A stretch of 20,917 nt of DNA from a virus, in IMG/VR virus record IMGVR_UViG_3300042905_001281, positions 1 through 20,917 of that record, one strand, 5' to 3'. Position numbers and translations under genes: made by a program. The notes beneath the pieces were generated by a model. The model made no database searches and was not told where the DNA came from. It saw nothing but the letters and a program-made list of their open reading frames with translations. Shown one piece after another: positions 6,425-12,091 of this stretch (the first letter of the stretch is position 1; each line of letters opens with the position of its first letter).

Positions 6425-7069
6425 ATGGCACTAGCTGAGAACTACAGCATCGAACGCATTAGCTACCAAATGGCTCAGGATGCTGTGATAGCAAATCACT
6501 ATCTGCACCGCAAAGCTCCATGCACATTCGCATTTGGGATGTTTGATTCAGTCGGACAGCTAGTAGGGGTAGTGATCTATGGCGTGCCTGCTTCTAGCAC
6601 CCTACTGAAGGGCATTTGCGGGCCTGATGAGGCACAGAATGTCTATGAGCTGACTCGCCTATGGGTGGATGACTCAGTCCCCAAAAACGGAGAAAGCTGG
6701 CTCATAGGGCAAACGCTAAAACAGCTAGACAGAGAGATCGTGGTCAGCTTTGCAGATAGTTCTGCTGATCATGTTGGCTATGTCTATCAAGCCACCAATT
6801 TCATTTACACAGGCCTGAGTGCAAAGTTCAAAGATCCTAAGGTCATGGGTATGGAGGGTCAGCATCATGCCAGCTATGCCAATGGCCTGACAAACGCTGA
6901 GGTCATCGAGAAGTTCGGTGACAGGGTCTATTGGGTCGAGAGACCCCGCAAACATCGTTACATTTACTTCAACGCTAGCAAAACCAGAAAGAGAATCCTT
7001 ATGTCCAAGCTCAGATACAAGCCATTGCCCTACCCAAAAATCCATGCGGGGGTGCTTGAAGGCAAATGA
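6425..7069 (+). CDS. Mom-like adenine DNA modification protein
   Basis: A 214-residue protein resembling phage Mu Mom, a GNAT-fold protein that turns adenine into N6-methylcarbamoyl-adenine and so blocks many restriction enzymes. Matching landmarks are NHYLHRKAP (24-32), a central glycine-rich strand GMFDSVGQLVGVVIYG (38-53), ELTRLWVDD (75-83), the SFAD-x5-HVGYVYQATNFIYTG block (108-130) and a C-terminal KHRYIYF...KPLPYPK segment. The last two are the most diagnostic for the family. It is soluble, single-domain and close to the usual Mom length. The next gene starts at its stop (ATGA). No Com-like translational activator is visible next to it. The exact modification chemistry is inferred from the family. 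Confidence 0.75.
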   Translation: MALAENYSIERISYQMAQDAVIANHYLHRKAPCTFAFGMFDSVGQLVGVVIYGVPASSTLLKGICGPDEAQNVYELTRLWVDDSVPKNGESWLIGQTLKQLDREIVVSFADSSADHVGYVYQATNFIYTGLSAKFKDPKVMGMEGQHHASYANGLTNAEVIEKFGDRVYWVERPRKHRYIYFNASKTRKRILMSKLRYKPLPYPKIHAGVLEGK

Positions 7070-7566
7070 TTATCACATTAAATGCTGATGAGGTGGCTAT
7101 GGCAGCAGCCGTAGCCGTAAATCGTGGGCTGGAAGCAATCAAACTCAATCGCAGAAACAATCATGGCTTTGTGGGTAACGGCTGGACTGAGAACATCGAG
7201 GGCTACTGTGCTGAGATGGCTGTCTCTAAAGCCTTGCAGATTTATTACGATGCTGGCGATGGCAAGGGTTTCAAAGGGGCTGATGTATCAGAAAAGATAC
7301 AGGTTCGCTGGGCTAGTAGGGATAGCTATCGATTGATCATCAGACCCGCTGATCACTCAGATTACTTCTATGTCTTAGTGACAGGCTATGCTCCAACTTT
7401 CACTATCCAAGGATTCATGCATGGCTCACAGGCTAAGAAGGATCAATACTGGGAAAACCCGGGCAATGGCAGGCCTGATGCTTGGTGGATACCCAAAGAG
7501 GCCCTGAGGCCCATAGCTGAAATCAAGAAAGAACTACAAACAATGAAGGGGCAAAATGAGCATTGA
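7066..7566 (+). CDS. Conserved phage protein, possible nuclease fold
   Basis: A 166-residue soluble protein overlapping the Mom-like gene by four bases. The core has EGYCAEMAVSKAL (45-57), GADVSEKIQVRW (71-82), a strand RLIIRP and FYVLVTGY, then GRPDAWWIP near the end. Proteins with this order are common in actinophages and other phages. The pattern of a conserved Glu in a helix, then Asp and a following strand with a charged residue, is compatible with a PD-(D/E)XK-like fold. However the usual ExK is here QVR, so activity is uncertain. Its place directly after a DNA modification gene suggests a role in DNA metabolism. Overlap with the initiator gene is 11 bases. Confidence 0.5.
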   Translation: MIITLNADEVAMAAAVAVNRGLEAIKLNRRNNHGFVGNGWTENIEGYCAEMAVSKALQIYYDAGDGKGFKGADVSEKIQVRWASRDSYRLIIRPADHSDYFYVLVTGYAPTFTIQGFMHGSQAKKDQYWENPGNGRPDAWWIPKEALRPIAEIKKELQTMKGQNEH

Positions 7567-8290
7567 GATTATGAATGCGGTCTGGCGTGAGTCCAAATCT
7601 GATGGTAGAGCAAGGTTGGTCTTACTAGCTATTGCTGATCATCAGGGCGAGATAGGGGCATGGCCTTCCATTAGGAGGATAGCCCAAATGGTCAATTCGT
7701 CAGAGAGAAGTGTCCAGCGTGACATTCAGTATCTGCAGAAAATTGGGGAGCTAAGGATCGAGGTCCAAAATGCACCTACTCAGGGCCAATACAAATCCAA
7801 CCGCTACTGGGTAACCCTGCCAAGCACCTCAGGGGTGACAGAATCGCAGTCAGGGGTGACAAATAAAGCGTCAGGGGTGACAGCAGGTGGCGTGCAAACC
7901 CTTATAGAACCATTAAAAGAACCTAAATATGCTTATGAGGAATTATTTGAGGAATTCTGGAATGCCTATCCTAGAAAGATCGACAAGGCCAAGGCTTTTA
8001 GGGCGTTCAAATCGGCACTTAAGAAGGCAAAGTTTGAGGACATTTTGGCTGGCGTCATTGCCTATCGAAATGACCCAACTAGGAATCCTGACTACACAAA
8101 GTATCCAGCCTCATGGCTAAATGCCTGTTCTTGGGAAAACGCTGCTGCCGCACCCGAGGTCAAGGCCGCCATTGATGCTCGCAGGGCAAAAGAAAAAGAG
8201 GCTAGTGATGCCTACCTTCGAGAGATGGAAGAGATCGCTCAGAGGGCTGTCCCACTCACTCCAGAACTGAAAAAGAAGTTAGGCTTATGA
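7556..8290 (+). CDS. Replication initiation protein, winged-helix/DnaD-like
   Basis: A 244-residue protein with the two-part plan of phage O-type initiators. Residues about 1-88 form a winged helix-turn-helix (AWPSIRRIAQMVNSSERSVQRDI as helix-turn-helix, then ELRIEV wing) that should bind origin DNA. Residues about 90-112 are a low-complexity linker containing SGVT three times at exact seven-residue spacing, encoded by the iterons. Residues about 130-193 (EEFWNAYPRKIDKAKAFRAF ... WLN-x3-W) match the C-terminal domain of phage initiators and helicase loaders. The last 50 residues are charged and helical. No helicase or polymerase gene is in the window, so it probably recruits host helicase. 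The ATG overlaps the preceding gene by 11 bases. Confidence 0.78.
   Translation: MSIEIMNAVWRESKSDGRARLVLLAIADHQGEIGAWPSIRRIAQMVNSSERSVQRDIQYLQKIGELRIEVQNAPTQGQYKSNRYWVTLPSTSGVTESQSGVTNKASGVTAGGVQTLIEPLKEPKYAYEELFEEFWNAYPRKIDKAKAFRAFKSALKKAKFEDILAGVIAYRNDPTRNPDYTKYPASWLNACSWENAAAAPEVKAAIDARRAKEKEASDAYLREMEEIAQRAVPLTPELKKKLGL
7829..7882 (+). repeat. Three iterons, candidate replication origin
   Basis: TCAGGGGTGACA occurs three times without a mismatch at 7829-7840, 7850-7861 and 7871-7882, each start exactly 21 bases apart, or two helical turns. They lie inside the initiator gene, as in phage lambda oriL within gene O. An AT-rich stretch follows at about 7895-7962, a good unwinding region. The fixed spacing also keeps the reading frame, giving SGVT repeats in the protein linker. 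Confidence 0.75.
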
Positions 8291-8291
8291 G

Positions 8292-8534
8292 GTGCAAAAA
8301 CAATGTCCCCGCTGTGGCATAGTCTGGGAAATACTCTTGACCCGCAAGAACCCTGACACTTGTCAATCTTGCAGGGCAAGGAAACAAACAAAAATAGGTG
8401 ACTGTTTGATTTGGCAGGGAAACTATGCCGAAGACATGGTCACTCCAATAAGAGAAGACGGAAGTCTAGTGATGGCAGGGGAAAGAACTTGTGGTCATTC
8501 AGATTGCGTGTCTCAAGAGCATAGGAAGAAATAA
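8292..8534 (+). CDS. Zinc-binding protein, HNH-zinc-like tail
   Basis: An 80-residue protein from a GTG start one base after the initiator gene. It has one CxxC pair (C5, C8) and a second (C24, C27) that make a zinc ribbon, then C38 in GDCLIWQGN. The C-terminus ERTCGHSDCVSQEH (C67, H69, C72, H77) resembles the zinc part of phage HNH proteins (C-x4-C-V-x-x-x-H). The central catalytic histidine pair of HNH enzymes is not evident, so a DNA-binding or adaptor role is more likely than nuclease activity. Its stop overlaps the SSB-like gene by one base. Confidence 0.5.
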   Translation: MQKQCPRCGIVWEILLTRKNPDTCQSCRARKQTKIGDCLIWQGNYAEDMVTPIREDGSLVMAGERTCGHSDCVSQEHRKK

Positions 8535-8806
8535 TGAGAGTAAAAGCAACAGTAGAAGTAACACGCATCATCGATGGTTATGGCTTCAAGGGTGTCGAGA
8601 AGAAGAAGACCAAAGATGGCAAGGACATAAATGTCTGGGTCACAGTCTGGACTAAGGAGCAGGTCAGAGAAGGGGAGATCCTAGAGGTCTCGGGTGATCT
8701 GTCAGTCAAGATTGAATCCTTTACAGGGCGAGACAACCAGCCCAAGCAGGTTGCAGCAATAAACATAAACAATCCGACTCTTCAGAGAGCAGAAATGCCC
8801 TTCTAA
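8534..8806 (+). CDS. SSB-like OB-fold single-strand binding protein candidate
   Basis: A 90-residue protein, shorter than bacterial SSB, with no membrane segment. The order VWVTVWTKEQ (34-43), REGEILEVSGDLSVKI (45-60) and QVAAININNPTL (72-83) follows the OB-fold strands of SSB proteins, including the typical turn G-(D/E)-x-hydrophobic-x-V-x-G. The C-terminus AEMPF resembles the SSB tail that ends PF and recruits replication partners, though it has a single acidic residue here. It sits between the initiator and RusA, a normal place for SSB. The similarity is by pattern, so a different OB-fold DNA-binding protein is possible. Confidence 0.55.
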   Translation: MRVKATVEVTRIIDGYGFKGVEKKKTKDGKDINVWVTVWTKEQVREGEILEVSGDLSVKIESFTGRDNQPKQVAAININNPTLQRAEMPF

Positions 8807-8815
8807 ACTAGAGGG

Positions 8816-9205
8816 GTGATTGAACTCGATGTTAAGGGCAGGCCTACCCCACAGGGGTCTAAGCGTGTCTTCAATGGAAGGATTGTCGAGGCTCAGTCTG
8901 CTAACCTGAAGAAATGGCGAGCTGCCATAGAAGAAGCTTGTCATCCATTCACAGAAATCCACCTTGGCCCTATCAGGCTCGAGGTGGATTTCTACTTAGA
9001 GAGACCCAAAACAGTCAAGTTCTCAGAAAGGCCCTATCCCATAGTTGCACCGGATCTTGACAAGCTGGTCAGGGGCGTAGGCGATGGCATAGGCCAGTCA
9101 GGCCGAATCTGGGGCGATGACAGCCAAATTATTGAAATCTCAGCCCGTAAGTTCTATGCCGATGACAGGGAAACAGGGGCAATTATTAGGGTCATCGCTT
9201 TATAA
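8816..9205 (+). CDS. rusA: RusA-family Holliday junction resolvase
   Basis: A 129-residue protein close to the length of E. coli RusA (120). It carries the family core: YPIVAPDLDKLVRGVGDGI with D80, D82 and K83, followed by WGDDSQI with D101/D102 and a later K112. D82 to D101 is 19 residues, as in RusA between D72 and D91, so the metal-binding acids appear intact. RusA cuts four-way junctions at specific dinucleotides and resolves recombination or replication intermediates before packaging. It starts at GTG 8816, with GAGGGGT overlapping the start region, and closes the replication block. A gap of 92 bases follows. Confidence 0.85.
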   Translation: MIELDVKGRPTPQGSKRVFNGRIVEAQSANLKKWRAAIEEACHPFTEIHLGPIRLEVDFYLERPKTVKFSERPYPIVAPDLDKLVRGVGDGIGQSGRIWGDDSQIIEISARKFYADDRETGAIIRVIAL

Positions 9206-9233
9206 CAGTTAGATAACGACACGCTCTTTGCCC

Positions 9234-9262
9234 TTTACCCTGTCCCTAACTTGGTCTAGCCT
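9234..9262 (+). promoter_or_regulatory. Candidate promoter in the 92-base gap after rusA
   Basis: TTTACC (9234-9239) and TAGCCT (9257-9262) are separated by exactly 17 bases, giving four of six -35 matches and a TANNNT -10. The following leader is about 35 bases with a strong AAAGGTAAGGA ribosome site before ATG 9298. A TTGCCCT/AGGGCAA inverted repeat (about 9229-9235 and 9271-9277) flanks the promoter and could form an operator or RNA stem. Confidence 0.4.
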
Positions 9263-9297
9263 GTTTCTATCAGGGCAAGAAAGGTAAGGAAACCCAG

Positions 9298-9546
9298 ATG
9301 ACAACTAAGGCAAAAGTTATTGCCAAGGCAAAAGCATTAGGTTGCAGCATTGACCTCAATGATTTAGACATAGCGATTCACGCACCACAAGGCTTGCTAC
9401 TCGGTGGGGAATTGCATATTTCAGTTTATGACTTTGAATGCACAAGCAAGAAATCTATTTGGCAAAGTCTTTGGTATGAACTCAATTCCATTAGCAAGTG
9501 TGGTGGATCAAAGTATTGCACTTGTGTATCAGAGCAGGTTGCATAA
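9298..9546 (+). CDS. Conserved phage protein with cysteine-rich end
   Basis: An 82-residue protein preceded by a strong ribosome site (AAGGTAAGGA). The middle section GLLLGGELHISVYDFE and KSIWQSLWYEL, followed by the end CGGSKYCTC (three cysteines), resembles a small protein frequently found in phages of aquatic bacteria, where the C-terminus carries two or more cysteine pairs. A metal site is possible but incomplete. It is the first gene of the small-gene run and its stop overlaps the next start by one base. Confidence 0.5.
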   Translation: MTTKAKVIAKAKALGCSIDLNDLDIAIHAPQGLLLGGELHISVYDFECTSKKSIWQSLWYELNSISKCGGSKYCTCVSEQVA

Positions 9547-9650
9547 TGACCATCATTCAATTCATCAAGGTCTTCATCGTGCTCACACTCACACTCATAG
9601 CACTTCATGCCATACCAGATTTACTATTCAGCATCATCACAGGGAGATAA
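9546..9650 (+). CDS. 34-residue membrane protein
   Basis: ATG at 9546 overlaps the previous stop (TAATG). The 34 residues begin MTIIQFIKVF and form one hydrophobic helix to about residue 30, ending SIITGR. Position, coupling to the previous gene and hydrophobic content support a real small protein that inserts in the host membrane. No family is recognised. Confidence 0.45.
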   Translation: MTIIQFIKVFIVLTLTLIALHAIPDLLFSIITGR

Positions 9651-9653
9651 GAA

Positions 9654-9821
9654 ATGGAAGAAACACTAACTAGCCACAGCCTGCCAAAGGAAAACGCACA
9701 GGTTGTCTATTGCACACAATCAATCATCGACATGCTCGAAGGTCTGAAGGAAGACGGATACTCAGGTCTTGGACTAGGGCTGATTGTCGATCTAATCGAA
9801 AGGGATGCTCATGTCAGTTGA
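9654..9821 (+). CDS. 55-residue hypothetical protein
   Basis: A 55-residue ORF starting ATG 9654, three bases after the small membrane-protein gene, with GGGAGA as ribosome site. The sequence MEETLTSHSL...QSIIDMLEGL...GLIVDLIERDAHVS is helical and acidic, with two amphipathic segments. It overlaps the next start by 11 bases. No known domain; the tight packing and good ribosome site support translation. Confidence 0.5.
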   Translation: MEETLTSHSLPKENAQVVYCTQSIIDMLEGLKEDGYSGLGLGLIVDLIERDAHVS

Positions 9822-10005
9822 CGAATTCAAGCAGCAGGTCGATAGGCAGATTGACCTCTATGGCATGGCTCAATTTAGTCGAGGCTTTGAAGCGTGCATT
9901 GAGGCTCTGGAAGAACTAAGCAATCAGAAACACAATGAGGGTCTCAAGGAAACCGCTGAGGTCCTGAGATGGGCCGCAAGGGAACTACTAGGAGAGAACG
10001 CATGA
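9811..10005 (+). CDS. 64-residue helical protein
   Basis: The start at ATG 9811 is preferred over ATG 9805, because AAAGGG (about 9799-9804) lies six bases upstream of 9811 and would be too close to 9805. The protein MSVDEFKQQVDRQIDLYGMAQFSRGFEACIEALEEL... is helical, with a RGFEACIEALE segment like that of other small proteins in this cluster. The end AARELLGENA is amphipathic. No enzymatic motif. It overlaps the next start by four bases (ATGA). Confidence 0.5.
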   Translation: MSVDEFKQQVDRQIDLYGMAQFSRGFEACIEALEELSNQKHNEGLKETAEVLRWAARELLGENA

Positions 10006-10253
10006 GAGCAACTTGGAGAGACATTAAGTTCTGGATAGCAGACAGACTTTTTGAGTATGAGCTGGATGAGGCCTTCCGTCATGGTATTCAAGAAGGGGCA
10101 CAGTATGCAACCACTTGGCTATCAATGAGAACCCAGCTCATGGCTGATCGAGTCAAAATGACTAAGGTCGAGCGTAAAGGCTACGATAAGTGCCTTGACA
10201 TAATCAAAGACGAACGCAAAGAAATCGCCTTGAGAACAGGGGCAAAGCTGTGA
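10002..10253 (+). CDS. 83-residue helical protein
   Basis: ATG 10002 is preferred over the longer frame opening at 9969, because AGGAG lies eight bases upstream of 10002 and the ATG overlaps the previous stop. The N-terminus MRATWRDIKFWIADRLFEYELDEAF is amphipathic and may touch a membrane. The HGIQEGAQYATTW segment repeats the G-x-x-x-G/A pattern seen in neighbouring small proteins. The C-terminus is basic and helical (KGYDKCLDIIKDERKE). Function unknown. Confidence 0.5.
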   Translation: MRATWRDIKFWIADRLFEYELDEAFRHGIQEGAQYATTWLSMRTQLMADRVKMTKVERKGYDKCLDIIKDERKEIALRTGAKL

Positions 10254-10582
10254 TGACCATAACTGTCTGGGAGCTAGCACCGGGATCTTGCGTCCAATGT
10301 TCCCAAACCAAGCGGGAGTTTGACCGCAGGGGCATTATTTACAAGACACGCCGACTGGATAAGTCTTACAAAGCTATAGAGCGATTCAAGGAGCTAGGTC
10401 TGATGGCTGCACCGATAGTCGAGACTGATGATCGCCGCTGGTCTGGATTCAGGCTAGAGAAGATCAAAAGCCTAGAGACTCACCTAAAGAATGAGCGTGC
10501 TCATGGGATCAATGTCCCCCTAGAGCCAATCCGTCAGGTAGCTGATGAGCTAGAAGATGAGGGCACTACAAATGAACTATGA
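10253..10582 (+). CDS. Glutaredoxin/NrdH-like redox protein
   Basis: A 109-residue thioredoxin-fold protein. A strand TITVWEL is followed by C13-V-Q-C16, the CxxC redox site in the form common to NrdH and actinophage glutaredoxins. A helix (TKREFDRRG), a strand (IIYKTRRL) and then MAAPIV with the cis-proline position typical of this fold follow, and then a WSGFRLEKI segment. NrdH proteins reduce ribonucleotide reductase, but no reductase gene is in the window, so the partner is probably the host enzyme. The C-terminal 30 residues are an acidic extension without a known match. GTG 10250 is an alternative start one codon upstream. Confidence 0.75.
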   Translation: MTITVWELAPGSCVQCSQTKREFDRRGIIYKTRRLDKSYKAIERFKELGLMAAPIVETDDRRWSGFRLEKIKSLETHLKNERAHGINVPLEPIRQVADELEDEGTTNEL

Positions 10583-10826
10583 ATGGAAAGAGCCAAGCCT
10601 GAGGGCAAGGGGCAGAAATAACAAGTTGGTGACTCGAGAATTGCTTGATTTATTGCAATCGAATCCCGGCAAATGGCTTTCGATTGGTATTCAAAACAGA
10701 TCCAGTTGGTCAAGAAGCATTGCCAACCATCACAAAGATCAAATTGAACTAACTGCCAGAAACATCCAAGGCCAACAGGCAGAGGTTTTTTTGAGATGGA
10801 TAGTTAATGAGGTGCAAAATGCTTGA
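10572..10826 (+). CDS. Conserved actinophage small protein
   Basis: ATG 10572 is chosen because GAGGG lies about eight bases upstream; a longer frame opens at 10557 but has no ribosome site of its own. The 84 residues include RNNKLVTRELLDLLQSNPGKW and SWSRSIANHHKDQIELTARN, then a strand VFLRWIVNE. Short proteins of the type GxW...RS...A.HH...E.TAR...FLRW are common in actinophages. Helix and strand arrangement looks compact, perhaps nucleic-acid binding. Function unknown. It overlaps the glutaredoxin-like gene by 11 bases. Confidence 0.5.
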   Translation: MNYEWKEPSLRARGRNNKLVTRELLDLLQSNPGKWLSIGIQNRSSWSRSIANHHKDQIELTARNIQGQQAEVFLRWIVNEVQNA

Positions 10827-10908
10827 ATACATCCTCATATTGTCGGTGGTCAACACTTTACTTATAGCAATACTTTTACTAAAGACAGGGGCAGAAAATG
10901 ACAAATAG
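10819..10908 (+). CDS. 29-residue membrane protein
   Basis: ATG 10819 has GAGGTG six bases upstream. The peptide MLEYILILSVVNTLLIAILLLKTGAENDK is one clean transmembrane helix with a polar end. It overlaps both neighbours in the dense +1/+2 frame stacking seen across this region. Too short to classify. Confidence 0.4.
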   Translation: MLEYILILSVVNTLLIAILLLKTGAENDK

Positions 10909-11104
10909 CGAGTTCCAAGAAACCATCCACAAGGCTTGCATGGCAGCCTATGAAACAGGTGTCAGAGAAGGCAGAAGGCTAGAGGCCGAACGCTTCTGGA
11001 AAGCAATAGACTTGCACCACACAGGTAATCAGCATGGAGACTATATTTACCTGTCTGATCTAACTGAGGCCTTAGAGGAATTAGAGAATGTCAAGGTGTC
11101 CTGA
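10898..11104 (+). CDS. 68-residue helical protein with AYETGVREG motif
   Basis: ATG 10898 follows AGGGGCAGAAA. The protein contains AAYETGVREGRRLEAERFWKAI (about 16-37), a glycine-spaced helix like several other small proteins here, and an acidic, leucine-rich end. It has H39-H40 near HHTGNQHGDY, but not a recognised metal motif. It overlaps the peptidase gene by 17 bases. Function unknown. Confidence 0.5.
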   Translation: MTNSEFQETIHKACMAAYETGVREGRRLEAERFWKAIDLHHTGNQHGDYIYLSDLTEALEELENVKVS

Positions 11105-11432
11105 TGTTGTCAAAATTGGATTCCAGCAATACCGCATCGTTCAACTCACATCAAAAGAAGACCCACTACTCGCCGATTCAAGTGCAGGTTACACACAAGA
11201 TTCCCGAAACATTATCGTCATTGACCGAGAGCTTGGAGAGAGCAAAAAGAGAGTCACAGTCTTTCATGAGCTACTTCACGCCTGTCGGTTTATTTTCCAG
11301 AACGATTCGCCTTCCAAAAAAATGGAATATGAAGAATGGGAACACCATTTCATTAGTGTTTGGGAGAACCCGATTCTCATGGTCCTCAAGGAAAACCCGG
11401 AGCTTACGCAATGGCTACTAGAAGAGAACTGA
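11088..11432 (+). CDS. ImmA/IrrE-like zinc metallopeptidase
   Basis: A 114-residue soluble protein with the zinc site H60-E61-L-L-H64 (TVFHELLHA), preceded by a strand NIIVIDREL. An acidic patch EYEEWEHHF (about 79-87) holds a likely third ligand (E82 or E83). In this family a downstream Glu or Asp completes the zinc site. Short ImmA/IrrE-like phage proteins with an LHE-x-LHA core and a NP-x-L-x-x-L ending (here ENPELTQWL) are common in actinophages. ImmA enzymes cleave repressors in mobile elements, but no repressor is in the window, so the substrate is unknown. Its length is at the short end of the family. Confidence 0.75.
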   Translation: MSRCPDVVKIGFQQYRIVQLTSKEDPLLADSSAGYTQDSRNIIVIDRELGESKKRVTVFHELLHACRFIFQNDSPSKKMEYEEWEHHFISVWENPILMVLKENPELTQWLLEEN

Positions 11433-11629
11433 GGATCGCCGCTGACTTCAAGCAGGCTGCTGCCCTACTGAGAGATCCACATCTGGTCTGGTCTGCAGAT
11501 CTTGAATCTATCCGAGAAGACCTTGCCCGATACATTGAGGGATCTCTTGCTGATCATGCATGGCAGAACCCAACCCTCCAACGCATCGTGCAGTCGCTAA
11601 TCGCCGATGAGAATGATTTGAGTATCTAA
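11411..11629 (+). CDS. 72-residue acidic protein
   Basis: ATG 11411 is chosen over the longer frame from 11360, since CGGAG lies eight bases upstream and the longer start sits inside the peptidase coding end without a ribosome site. The 72 residues (ATRRELRIAADFKQAAALLRD...WSADLESIREDLARYIEG...) are helical and amphipathic. The gene overlaps the peptidase end by 22 bases and the next ATG by one base. Function unknown. Confidence 0.5.
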   Translation: MATRRELRIAADFKQAAALLRDPHLVWSADLESIREDLARYIEGSLADHAWQNPTLQRIVQSLIADENDLSI

Positions 11630-11883
11630 TGGAAAACTACGAACCCGAAGATCTAATCAAGCTATGGGCATTCCAAGACAAGGTAAATGACCACTCAAAG
11701 TTTCTGATCGCACAGGGCATCAAGCTAGGAGTGTTGTCTGTCAGGGTGGAGATGTCCAAGCTATTGTTGCAGAAGTTCAACCAGCCGCTGAGTCAGGATG
11801 ACATTGATGAGGCTGCTGCAATAGCGGAAAACTTTGCATTGACCGAACTAGAGAAGGGAATGAAGAATGCTAGAGGGTCTTGA
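11629..11883 (+). CDS. 84-residue helical protein
   Basis: The ATG overlaps the previous stop (TAATG). The protein has EDLIKLWAFQDKV, then SKFLIAQGIKLGVLSVRVEMSKLLLQK (about 23-49), a hydrophobic helix with glycine spacing G-x-x-x-G like other small proteins here, and an acidic helical end. Some of it could lie against a membrane. No known domain. Its last 17 bases overlap the next start. Confidence 0.5.
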   Translation: MENYEPEDLIKLWAFQDKVNDHSKFLIAQGIKLGVLSVRVEMSKLLLQKFNQPLSQDDIDEAAAIAENFALTELEKGMKNARGS

Positions 11884-12091
11884 GCCAGTCACAGGTAAAA
11901 GAAGATGCAAAACCAGAGCCACGCTTGAGAGCATGGATGCAGGGGATAAGAAAATCCTGACCGAAGCTCTTGCGAACAAAACCAAATGGAGTGACAAGGG
12001 TCTCTCTGTTGCCCTAAGTCAGAGGGGCGTGCAATTGTCCAACGAAGCAATCGGAAGGCATCGCAGGGAACTCTGCTCCTGCTATAACTAA
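11867..12091 (+). CDS. HTH-like DNA-binding protein
   Basis: A 74-residue basic protein with C14, C70 and C72 and a helix-turn-helix-like middle. Helices KILTEALAN and KGLSVALSQRGVQLSNEAIGRHRRELC follow the pattern small helix, G-x-x-L/V-S, second helix beginning with N-x-x-I, with a final RHRRELCSC cluster. I recognise this arrangement from actinophage proteins that precede MRE11-like phosphoesterases or terminases. It may bind DNA or regulate the next gene. Its opening MLEGLEP resembles the start of the following gene. Confidence 0.55.
   Translation: MLEGLEPVTGKRRCKTRATLESMDAGDKKILTEALANKTKWSDKGLSVALSQRGVQLSNEAIGRHRRELCSCYN

Noticed and set aside
7829-7882. CRISPR-like repeat array
   Set aside because: Repeats of 12 bases with 9-base gaps are far too short for CRISPR and lie inside a coding frame; iterons explain them better.
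9805-9810. ATG 9805 as the start of the 64-residue protein
   Set aside because: The AAAGGG ribosome site ends directly at this ATG; ATG 9811 has correct spacing.
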